DNA from: Streptomyces sp. ISL-10
Lineage (GTDB): Bacteria > Actinomycetota > Actinomycetes > Streptomycetales > Streptomycetaceae
Length of the DNA stretch: 64,000 nt
Direction: 5' to 3'
NCBI RefSeq assembly: GCF_018614575.1
Contig: NZ_JAGGOJ010000011.1
Coordinates: forward strand, 186,001 to 250,000
Shown in pieces: positions 27,955 through 35,364 of this stretch (its first letter is position 1; the number at the start of each line of letters is the position of its first letter). A program made the translations under genes and the position numbers. The notes under the pieces were generated by a model that did not search any database, was not told where the DNA came from, and worked only from the letters and a program-made list of their open reading frames with translations.

Positions 27955-28220
27955 GCTTGTGCGCGACGCACTCGTCGGGGCTCCACTCCGAGCCCCGTGC
28001 CTCGATCGTCGACGGGGCTGCTTGTGGGTGACGCGCTTGTCGGGGCTCCGCCCGCGCCTCCGTGCCGCGCTCGCCCTCGCCGACCCGACGCCACCGCCCG
28101 CAGGGCGCCGGGGTGCGAGGGCCGTGCCCGGCACCCGGCGTACGCGCCGACGCCCCGGGCGGGGCGACGCGCGCGAAGCCACGACGCCCGCGCCCGCAGG
28201 GCGCCGGGGTGCGGGGGCCG
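27955..28220. repeat. Two pairs of short direct repeats in a gene-free stretch
   Basis: The 354 bases between the ABM and O-methyltransferase genes hold no gene. A 30-base sequence starting gcttgtg and ending gtcggggctcc occurs at 27955-27984 and 28020-28049; another of 31 bases starting ccgcccgcagggcgccgggg occurs at 28094-28124 and 28190-28220. GC-rich palindromes such as gggggcggagcc follow. They look like remnants of the dispersed Streptomyces intergenic repeats. Confidence 0.75.
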
Positions 28221-28247
28221 GGGGCGGAGCCTCCGGTTACGGGAACG

Positions 28248-28943
28248 TCAGCTCACCACCCGCGCCACCAGCAGCCCGTCCCAGCCCTTCGTGCCCACCG
28301 TCTGCACCACCGTCGCGTCCAACCGCGGCTCCTCCGACACCAGCCGGTACATCTCGCGCGTCCCGTTGGTCGCCGGGTCGTCGGCCGACGCGTCCACGAC
28401 CCGGCCGCCGCGGACCACGTTGTCCACCACGATCACGCTCCCCGGGCGCGTCAGGCGCAGTGCCCATTCCACGTACCGCGCGTTGTTGGCCTTGTCGGCG
28501 TCGATGAAGACCAGGTCGAACGGGCCCGCGCCCGGTTCCGCCGCCAGGCGGGGCAGCAGGTCCAGGGCCGCGCCCGTCCTGACTTCGGCGACCTTTTCGC
28601 AGCCCGCCCGGGCCAGGTTGGCGCGGGCCACGTCCGCGTGGGCCGGGTCGTATTCGATTGAGATCAGCCGACCGTCGGCGGGCAGCGCGCGGGCCAGCCA
28701 GATCGTGCTGTAGCCGCCCAGCGTGCCGATCTCCAGCGCAGTGCGCGCGCCCTGGATCCGGGCCAGCAGATGCAGCAGCTTGCCCTGGTTCGGGGCGACG
28801 CTGATCGCCGGGAGCCCGGCCGCCTCGCTCGCCGAGAGCGCCGACGTCAGCGCGTCGTCCTCGGGGACGAGAAGGTCGTCGATGTAGTGGTCGACGGCGT
28901 TCCACCGGTCCTGCGCATGGTCCTCAGCAGCGTCCTCAGTCAT
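28248..28943 (-). CDS. Class I O-methyltransferase
   Basis: 231 residues, Methyltransf_3 (catechol/caffeoyl-CoA type) fold. The SAM site is ALEIGTLGGYSTIWLARAL with ISIEYDPAHADVARANL; metal-binding region VFIDADKANNARYVEWAL and VVDNVVRGGRVVD. Probably methylates a vicinal diol or phenol with divalent metal; the substrate is unknown. ATG at 28943, 14 bases after the DUF2330 stop, so both may share a transcript. Confidence 0.92.
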   Translation of the reverse strand: MTEDAAEDHAQDRWNAVDHYIDDLLVPEDDALTSALSASEAAGLPAISVAPNQGKLLHLLARIQGARTALEIGTLGGYSTIWLARALPADGRLISIEYDPAHADVARANLARAGCEKVAEVRTGAALDLLPRLAAEPGAGPFDLVFIDADKANNARYVEWALRLTRPGSVIVVDNVVRGGRVVDASADDPATNGTREMYRLVSEEPRLDATVVQTVGTKGWDGLLVARVVS

Positions 28944-28957
28944 ACGGCCACGCTATT

Positions 28958-30082
28958 TCAGGCGGCCGGCGGCGGCACATGGATCGGCGCAGGAGGCACG
29001 ATCCGCCTGCGCCGCCGGGCCCGTACCGCCCACAGCGCGGCGGCCGCCGTGGCCGAGCCCAGCGTCAGCACCCACGCCGGTACGCCGCCGAGCGTCAGCA
29101 ACTCGTCCTCCCACACCACCCGCCGAAAGGGTGTGTCCTCGGCGGTCGCCCGCAGCTCGTGGTCCCCGTCGATCCGGGCCGGGTCGGGAAACTCCTGGTC
29201 GAGCACGGTGAGGAAGCGTTCCTTCCCGCCGGTGAGGCGGCCCAGCTCACCTTCGGCGGAAGTCACCTTCCCCGCGTATGTCACCTCCGGCTCGCTGCCG
29301 CCGATCGCCGAGCGCGGCTCCATGCGGTGCTCGGCCAGCACGAACAGACCGAGGGACTGGGAGGTCTCCGCCCGCCTGGACAGCCGCATCGGATAGACGA
29401 GTTCGTCGCTCGCGAACCGCAGCCGCAGGGGGTTGAGCGTGCCCGTCAGCACCGCGCCCTTCTCGCGCGGCGCGAGTCGTACGGCCACGTACTCCCAGCC
29501 CCGCTCGACGTACGGCCGCAGGTCCTCGTCGAGGCCGGCCGGCATCTCGAAGCCGTTCTCGTCCAGCCAGTCGCCGAGCGCGGCCGGGTCGGTTGCCGTC
29601 AGCCGGGCGACGTCGAAGTCCCCGAGCCGTTCGCGGCCGACCACGCCCACGCCGCCTCCGGCCGCCGCGTCCGGGGGCGGCGCGCCCGCCCCGTCCACGT
29701 CGTCGAACGGCCAGTCACCGCCCCGGGGCCAGAAGTAGTGCCGCTCGCGGTGCTCGGGCGCGGCGATCCGCACCAGCTCGTCGAAGAGCGCGCCGTCGGC
29801 GAGCTCCACGGTGGCCCGCCCCGGCACCGGCATGATCCACGCCGCCCGCGGCGTGTCCGACGTGACCGTGAAGCGCATGACGATCTGCTCGGTGCTGCCG
29901 TCCCAGTCGACGACCGAGGTCTCCCGGCCCACGGCGATGCGCGCGTTCGGATCGGGCACCATCGCCCCGCAGCCGCAGGCGTGCGCCGGTGCGATCAGTG
30001 TCCCCAGCTGGAGCATGAGCAGCGCCGACAGGATGACGAACGTGCGCGCGTGTGCCCCGCGTTCTTGTATGTTCCCCCGCAT
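28958..30082 (-). CDS. DUF2330 family exported membrane protein
   Basis: 374 residues: N-terminal signal/anchor (FVILSALLMLQLGTLIAPAHA), the cysteine motif ACGCGAMV right after it, a large extracellular domain, one C-terminal helix (GGVPAWVLTLGSATAAAALWAV) and a short basic tail. The conserved CGCG after the signal is typical of DUF2330. Function unknown. The ATG at 30082 has AGGAGG only one base before it, an unusually tight spacing, but no better start is in frame before the signal peptide. Followed by the O-methyltransferase gene. Confidence 0.88.
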   Translation of the reverse strand: MRGNIQERGAHARTFVILSALLMLQLGTLIAPAHACGCGAMVPDPNARIAVGRETSVVDWDGSTEQIVMRFTVTSDTPRAAWIMPVPGRATVELADGALFDELVRIAAPEHRERHYFWPRGGDWPFDDVDGAGAPPPDAAAGGGVGVVGRERLGDFDVARLTATDPAALGDWLDENGFEMPAGLDEDLRPYVERGWEYVAVRLAPREKGAVLTGTLNPLRLRFASDELVYPMRLSRRAETSQSLGLFVLAEHRMEPRSAIGGSEPEVTYAGKVTSAEGELGRLTGGKERFLTVLDQEFPDPARIDGDHELRATAEDTPFRRVVWEDELLTLGGVPAWVLTLGSATAAAALWAVRARRRRRIVPPAPIHVPPPAA

Positions 30083-30304
30083 ACCTCCTGTGACGATGTC
30101 GGGTGCCTCGGCGGTTCCGGCTGGTCAGAGCCTTCTGGGTGCGGCCGGACAGCAAGAATCTGACAGCAACGGGGTGACAGTCAGGCGAAGAGGGGGTTGC
30201 CTGAGTCTCTCCAACGGGGCAGTGCGTCGCCGTAGCGACGCCCAGTGGAGCAGGAGCACAGAGCAGGACCGGGACGACACAACGGTGGGGAGGCGCGGCG
30301 CGAC

Positions 30305-32320
30305 GTGGCGAACGCGGAAGGCAGCGTGCCCGGCAGCACGGCGACGGGTTCGAGGGTCGGCGCGGCCAGGGCGGCGCTGTGGCTCGTCGCCGCCGTCCTC
30401 GCCGTACGGCAGACGGCGGCGGTGCTGCGGCAGCCGCCCGGCGATCGGCTCACCGACCTGGAGACCTGGATCGGCCCCAGTGGGGTGCTGCACGTGACGG
30501 GCGGGCTCTACGACACCGACCGGTTCACCGGCACACCGTTCGCCGGCCTCGTGCTCAAACCGTTCGCCCACTCCGCCGAGCAGAGCCTCGGCATCGCCTG
30601 GACCTTCGGCACACTGCTGCTCGTCGTCGCCCTCGGCCTCGTCGTCTCCCGCGCCCTGCCCGTGCCCGTGTCGCGCCGCAGCACCCTGCTCGCCGCCCCC
30701 GTCGCCATCAGCCTGCTGATGCTGTCCCTGCCTGTGCGCAACAGCTTCCACCTGGGCCAGACCAGCATCATCCCCGTCCTGCTCGTCCTCCTCGGCTGCT
30801 TCACCGCGCGCGGTGAGAGATCGTCCGGCCTGCTCATCGGCTTCGGCGCGGCCCTCCAGCCCACCGTCCTGCTCTTCGCGCCACTGCTGTGGTTCACCGG
30901 CCGCCGGCAAGCCGCCGCGAGCGCCACAGGCGCCTTCGCCGCCCTCTCCGTGCTCGCCTGGGCAGCGCTGCCCGGCGACTCGTGGACGTACTGGGTGCAC
31001 CACGTCGCCGGCGCGGGGCTCGGCGGCCGCCCGGACAGCATGGCCAACCAGTCCTTGCACGGCGCACTGCTCCGCTTCGGTCTCGAGGGCCCGCTGGAGA
31101 TCGCCCTCTATCTGTTGCTCGCCGCCGCCGTCGCGTTACTAGGCCTGCGCCGTGCCGTTCGCCACGCCCGTGACGGCCAGCTCCTCCTGGCCGTCGCGCT
31201 GACCGGCTGCGTCGCCGTCGCCGTCTCCCCGACCGCCTGGCAGCACCAACTGCTGTGGGTGCTCCTCGCCGTCGTCGGCCGGGTCGGCAACCGCGCCGGC
31301 GACCGCCTGCTGTGGCCGGTTCTCGTCGTTCTGGTGATGACGCTCCCCGGCACGATGCTCCTGCCCAACATGACGGTGCTGCACCCGATCCGCGACAACG
31401 CGCTGCTCATCGCCGCGGTCGCGGCGGCCTGCGCGGTGCCGTTCCTGTCGCTCGAATCGCCGTACTTCCGCCGCCCCGTGCCCACCCGATACGCCCGGCC
31501 GGTCCCCGCGCGCCTGCGCCACGTGCCGCTGCTGCCCTTCTGGCGGCGGGTCCTGAGCCGACCGAACCTCCTTCTCGAACTGTTGGTGACACGGGCCGGC
31601 TACTCGGTGTACTCGCACATCCGCGCCGCCGCGACCGGCAGCGTGGACGCGGCGGAGTCGCACGCCCGGCAGATCCACTCCGTCGAGAGCGCCCTCGGCA
31701 TAGACATCGAACACCGGGTCAACCAGGCGGTCGTACGGACGGACTGGGCCGAAGCCTTCTTCGACTTCTACTACACGTCCTTCCACTTCGTGGTCCCGCT
31801 GGGCATCCTCGCGGTCCTGTACGTCCGCCGCCCGTCCGACTACCGCTGGGCCCGTTCCTCGCTGGCCTTCGCGACCGTGCTCGCCCTGCTGGGATTCTGG
31901 ATGTACCCGCTCGCGCCGCCGCGCCTGATGCCGGGCATGGGCTTCATCGACACCGTGCACGGACCGCAGGATCTGGCCCATCCCGACTACGGTGCGATGA
32001 CGGCCGTCACCAACCAGTACGCGGCCATGCCGTCGCTGCACTTCGGCTGGTCGCTGTGGTGCGGCCTGGTCGTGCTGGTGCTCGCGCCCAGGCTGTGGAT
32101 GAAGCTCCTCGCGCTCCTGCATCCGCTGTTCACGGTGTGCGCCATCGTCGCCACCGCCAACCACTGGGTGCTGGACGCGGTGGGCGGCGCGGCCGTCGTC
32201 GGCGCGGGCTTCGGCCTCACCTATGTCCTCGCCGGACGCCGCGAGCTCCAGATCCCGGCGCATGCGGTGCCCCCCGCACGGGCGGCCGAGACCAAGGAAG
32301 TCGCCACCACACGTGCGTGA
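30305..32320 (+). CDS. GT87-type glycosyltransferase / PAP2 phosphatase fusion
   Basis: About 671 residues, polytopic. The first half (about 15-400) is a DUF2029/GT87-like integral-membrane glycosyltransferase using polyprenyl-phosphate sugars (LETWIGPSGVLHVTGGLYD, FGAALQPTVLLFAPLLWF). The second half (about 430-640) is a PAP2-superfamily membrane phosphatase (YPLAPPRLMPGMGF, AAMPSLHFGWSLW, ATANHWVLDAVGG). The pairing suggests transfer of a sugar or phosphate group to a lipid, as in mannolipid synthesis. GTG at 30305 has ggggagg upstream; GTG 30245 is an in-frame alternative. Ends at a bidirectional hairpin. Confidence 0.88.
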   Translation: MANAEGSVPGSTATGSRVGAARAALWLVAAVLAVRQTAAVLRQPPGDRLTDLETWIGPSGVLHVTGGLYDTDRFTGTPFAGLVLKPFAHSAEQSLGIAWTFGTLLLVVALGLVVSRALPVPVSRRSTLLAAPVAISLLMLSLPVRNSFHLGQTSIIPVLLVLLGCFTARGERSSGLLIGFGAALQPTVLLFAPLLWFTGRRQAAASATGAFAALSVLAWAALPGDSWTYWVHHVAGAGLGGRPDSMANQSLHGALLRFGLEGPLEIALYLLLAAAVALLGLRRAVRHARDGQLLLAVALTGCVAVAVSPTAWQHQLLWVLLAVVGRVGNRAGDRLLWPVLVVLVMTLPGTMLLPNMTVLHPIRDNALLIAAVAAACAVPFLSLESPYFRRPVPTRYARPVPARLRHVPLLPFWRRVLSRPNLLLELLVTRAGYSVYSHIRAAATGSVDAAESHARQIHSVESALGIDIEHRVNQAVVRTDWAEAFFDFYYTSFHFVVPLGILAVLYVRRPSDYRWARSSLAFATVLALLGFWMYPLAPPRLMPGMGFIDTVHGPQDLAHPDYGAMTAVTNQYAAMPSLHFGWSLWCGLVVLVLAPRLWMKLLALLHPLFTVCAIVATANHWVLDAVGGAAVVGAGFGLTYVLAGRRELQIPAHAVPPARAAETKEVATTRA

Positions 32321-32321
32321 T

Positions 32322-32359
32322 CCCGGTGGGTGCGGGACAGGTGTGCCGCACCCACCGGG
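32322..32359. terminator. Bidirectional terminator
   Basis: A 14-bp stem cccggtgggtgcgg / ccgcacccaccggg with a 10-base loop lies between the convergent GT87-PAP2 gene and the HATPase gene and could end both transcripts. Confidence 0.8.
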
Positions 32360-32375
32360 GTGTGGATCGTCGCGT

Positions 32376-32807
32376 TCAGCCATCGTCCGACACCTCGGCC
32401 GGTTCCGCCACTTGAGCGACGGCCGGGGCGACCTCGAACCAGACCGTCTTGCCGCCCTGCCTCCGGCTGTCCACGCCCCACTTGTCGACGACGGCGTCGA
32501 GCAGCGCCAGCCCGCGGCCGCCCTCGTCGTCCTCACCTGCGTGCCGCAGGACGGGCAGCCGGTCGACGCCGTCCGACACCTCGACGCGTACGCCGCCGGG
32601 ATGCCGCATGATCAGCAACGCGCAGTGCCGCCCCGGCACATGCCGCACCACATTGGCCAGCAGCTCGGTGACCGCGAGTTCGACGGAGTCTGCGAGCTCG
32701 CGCAGTTTCCACAGCGTCAGGTAACAGCGGACGATCCGCCGGACGTGCCGCGCGGAGTGGGCGCCTGCGGTGAGGCGCATACCGTACTGGGGAATGTCTT
32801 CGTTCAC
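32376..32807 (-). CDS. ATP-binding protein (RsbW-like HATPase)
   Basis: 143-residue GHKL-type ATPase domain of the serine-kinase anti-sigma-factor class: N box VTELLANVVRHV, G1 box RVEVSDGVDRLP and G2 region GGRGLALLDAVVDKWGV. Hundreds of such short kinases occur in Streptomyces, many beside HTH and DUF397 genes. GTG at 32807. Divergent from the HTH gene with 91 bases between. It may phosphorylate or sequester a regulator; the partner is not known. Confidence 0.88.
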   Translation of the reverse strand: MNEDIPQYGMRLTAGAHSARHVRRIVRCYLTLWKLRELADSVELAVTELLANVVRHVPGRHCALLIMRHPGGVRVEVSDGVDRLPVLRHAGEDDEGGRGLALLDAVVDKWGVDSRRQGGKTVWFEVAPAVAQVAEPAEVSDDG

Positions 32808-32830
32808 GCCACGAGCGTGGCCTGCGACGA

Positions 32831-32850
32831 CTACGCTGGGCTACCGAACG
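32831..32850 (+). promoter_or_regulatory. Promoter element shared with the fossil locus at 60417
   Basis: ctacgctgggctaccgaacg contains a -10 like TACGCT and matches ttacgctcggctacgagacg at 60417-60436 at 16 of 20 positions. Both lie upstream of an HTH gene of the same family, so the element is probably their conserved promoter. Confidence 0.55.
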
Positions 32851-32898
32851 TACGCAACGTGCTTTTCGGTTGCGGCAGTTGAGCAAGGGGGTCCCGCC

Positions 32899-33741
32899 AT
32901 GCCCGACGTCCGACACATCAACGCACTCGATCCGAGCGCCTCGCCGCTCGACTACTACGGCTACGAGCTGCGCCGCTACCGCGAGACGGCGGGCCTGACG
33001 CAGAAACAGCTCGGCGGAATCGTCAACTACACGGGCTCGCTGGTGGGCCAGGTGGAGACGGCCCGGAAGCTCCCGACGCGTGAGTTCACCGAACGGGTGG
33101 ATGCCGCGCTCGGGGCGGGGGGCGCGCTCATCCGGCTGCTGCCGCTGGTACTGCGGTACCAGCTGCCGGTGTGGTTCCAGGGATACGCAGAGATCGAAGC
33201 CACTGCACGGCAGATTTATGCCTTTCAGCCGCAGCTCGTGCATGGGCTCCTGCAGACGGAGGCCTACGCGCACGCCGTCCTGGGCGTCATGACCACTGCC
33301 GGCGTCGAGGAGAAGGCGGCGGCGAGGGTGGCGCGCCAGCGAATCCTGGACCGAGACAGGCCGCCGCTGTTGTGGATCGTGATGAGTGAAGCGGTGCTGT
33401 ACCAGCGGCTCGGAGGCACGGCGGTCATGCATGCTCAACTGGCCCATCTGTTGACCTACCGGGAGGGCTCACGGGCCAACGTCCAGATCCTGCAGTTCGA
33501 CGCAGGTGCGTACGCCGGATTCTCCGGGGCGTTCACGGTGTTCCGCTTCCACCGTGACCCGGACATGGCCTACATGGAGGATTACCGGTCCGGTCATTCC
33601 TCCATCGACGCGCAGCAGGTCGAGGAGCTGTCCCTCCGTTACGCTCGCCTGCAAGCCGCCGCACTCTCCGTCGAGGACTCGGCTGAACTGATTCGCCACG
33701 TGATGGAGGAACGCTATGGGAAGCAAGACGCGGTGGCGTAA
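32899..33741 (+). CDS. Helix-turn-helix / DUF5753 regulator
   Basis: 280 residues. The N-terminal Xre-type HTH (about 18-75: YELRRYRETAGLTQKQLGGI, GSLVGQVETARKLPTREF) is followed by the DUF5753 domain (about 90-270: IYAFQPQLVHGLLQTEAYAH). This is the WhiJ-like family, whose members regulate development or secondary metabolism with a small DUF397 partner. ATG at 32899 follows AAGGGGG; in-frame codons upstream fall in the promoter. Overlaps the DUF397 gene by 26 bases. Confidence 0.92.
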   Translation: MPDVRHINALDPSASPLDYYGYELRRYRETAGLTQKQLGGIVNYTGSLVGQVETARKLPTREFTERVDAALGAGGALIRLLPLVLRYQLPVWFQGYAEIEATARQIYAFQPQLVHGLLQTEAYAHAVLGVMTTAGVEEKAAARVARQRILDRDRPPLLWIVMSEAVLYQRLGGTAVMHAQLAHLLTYREGSRANVQILQFDAGAYAGFSGAFTVFRFHRDPDMAYMEDYRSGHSSIDAQQVEELSLRYARLQAAALSVEDSAELIRHVMEERYGKQDAVA

Positions 33742-33964
33742 GTCGAGTTACAGCGACGACAAGGGGGGCGAGTGCGTCGAGTGCGCGCCCCTCGGCGGCG
33801 CCGCCTGGCGCAAGTCCAGCTACAGCGACGACAAGGGCGGCGAGTGCGTCGAATGCGCGCCGCTCACCCACGCCGTCGTCGTGCGCGACTCCAAGGACAT
33901 CACGCGCCCGGCCCTTCACCTCACCCCCGTCGCGTTCGCCGCGTTCGTCGACTCCTTGCGGTGA
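33716..33964 (+). CDS. DUF397 protein with duplicated core
   Basis: 82 residues. DUF397 proteins normally carry one WRKSSYS...ECVEVA segment; here the block WRKSSYSDDKGGECVECAPL occurs twice in tandem (residues 7-26 and 31-50), followed by the normal tail VVVRDSKDITRPALHLTP and AFAAFVDSLR. The two copies differ at several silent sites, so the duplication is not brand new. ATG at 33716, inside the HTH gene and preceded by gagga. Expected partner of the adjacent HTH regulator. Function of the family is not fully defined. Confidence 0.92.
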   Translation: MGSKTRWRKSSYSDDKGGECVECAPLGGAAWRKSSYSDDKGGECVECAPLTHAVVVRDSKDITRPALHLTPVAFAAFVDSLR

Positions 33965-35011
33965 TGCGGGAGCTCTTCGGGCGCGGGCGACGCCGCCGGG
34001 AGCGTGAACTCGCCGAGATCGAGGCGGAGATCACCGCGTTCGGAGTCGCCCTCGATGAGCACCCCTTCGCACCCGGACAGCCCGACGCCACCGATGAGAT
34101 GCGCGCCGATCTCGAGCGCGCGCTCGACGCGTACGACGAGGCCAAGCGGGCGTTCGTCGGCGACCGGGACCGGGAGGACGCGCTCGATGCGCTGCGGGCG
34201 CTGGACGGGGGCGCCACGCGCTCGCGTGTCTGGACGCGAGCCTGGCCGGCCGGCCGCTGCCCCCGAGGCTGCCGCTGTGCTTCTTCGACCGCCGTCACGG
34301 GCCGTCCACGGCCGAGGTCCGCTGGGCGCCCGACGACGGCGCGGTGCTGACGATCGCGGTGTGCGCCGCCGACGCCGTACGGCTCGCCGAGCGCCGATCG
34401 CCCCGCGCAGGGAGCGGGTCGCCCCCGCGCGCAGGGACCAGGAACCCCGGGTCGCCGAGCGGCATGTGAGTGGCAAAGGCGGGGGCGGCGGCCGCCACAC
34501 GGTGAGACTGCCGGTCGTACGAAAGCCGGCTGTGCTGGTCTTCCGCACGGCCGAGCCCGCCCATGTGACCCTGCCGCGCCACGCTCCCGGCAAGCGGGAG
34601 AGGGGCTACACGCTCACCGGTGGCGAGCGGCCCGTCGAGGCCCGCGTGCCACTCGCGCGGGCCGGGGACCACCAAGTGGTCCGCTTCCAGCTGACGTTCC
34701 GGGACCGGGCCCAGGTGGCCTGGGAGGCCCGTACGGAGCTGGTCGACCTGGTGCCCGGGTTCGACGCGTACACGGAGGGACGGGGCTTCGACGTCGTGCG
34801 CTACCTCGGGGAGCCGGGGCCGGGGGTGCTGCGGCACCGGGGGCGGGGCGCGTTCCTGCTGCAGGCGCTGGACTGGGACCTGAAGGAGTGGGTGAAGCTC
34901 GCCGAGGGCAATGGCGACGGGGACGTCGAGTTGCGTTGGCCCGGGCCGGGTTTCTACCAGGTGCGGGCGCACGGGACGTGGACACTCACGCAGATAGTTC
35001 CGGAGCAGTAG
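33964..35011 (+). pseudogene. Frameshifted conserved actinobacterial protein
   Basis: ATG at 33964 overlaps the DUF397 stop (TGATG) and opens MRELFGRGRRRRERELAEI. The sensible reading follows frame 1 to ...ALRALDGG (about 34209), then frame 3 (RHALACLDASLAGRPLPPRL, CFFDRRHGPSTAEVRWAPDD, up to about 34390), then frame 2 to the stop at 35011 (RLPVVRKPAVLVFRTAEPAH ... RHRGRGAFLLQALDWDLKEW). One missing base at each junction restores a single chain of about 349 residues; the first junction lies in a run of five G. It is either a broken gene or two homopolymer errors. No known domain is recognised. Confidence 0.65.
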
Positions 35012-35364
35012 CGGATCGGTTATTCCGCGTAATCGCGAGGACGGCGGCCTCCTTCCCTCGACGGGAAGGGGGCCGCACTGTTTGTGATCGCATCAATTCG
35101 CCGCGTGAGAAACCGAGTTGACAGAAATTCAAAAAGGGTCGACCCATATTTCGATCAGATTACGACATCCTTAAATGGGACTAGACCACAGTGGCTCAAC
35201 GCGCGTAACTCCCTTGCGTGCGAGGCAAGTTGACTGATCATCAATTCAAGAGCGTTGATAACAGAACGACTTCGGAAAAGTCGATCCCAATTGTCTGAAT
35301 TTTCCGCTCTTTTGGTCTGGCAAGCTTTCGCGCACCCATCCCCTGACCAAGGAAGAGGTGCAGT
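35012..35364. other. AT-rich leader of the metalloprotease gene
   Basis: 353 bases without a gene. The first part carries a terminator hairpin (35044-35076). From about 35090 on, the sequence is markedly more AT-rich than the rest of the window, with TTGACA at 35118-35123, TTGACT at 35230-35235 and several ATCA/TTGAT motifs. No -10 at standard spacing is obvious. The long 5' region before a TTG start suggests complex regulation or acquired DNA. Confidence 0.5.
35044..35076 (+). terminator. Terminator after the frameshifted gene
   Basis: Stem gcggcctccttccc / gggaagggggccgc around tcgac, 33 bases after the stop at 35011, with one mismatch in a 14-bp stem. Confidence 0.8.

Noticed and set aside
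28970..30163. Long plus-strand frame opposite the DUF2330 gene
   Set aside because: No motif or ribosome site, and the minus-strand protein has a signal peptide, conserved CGCG and an anchor.
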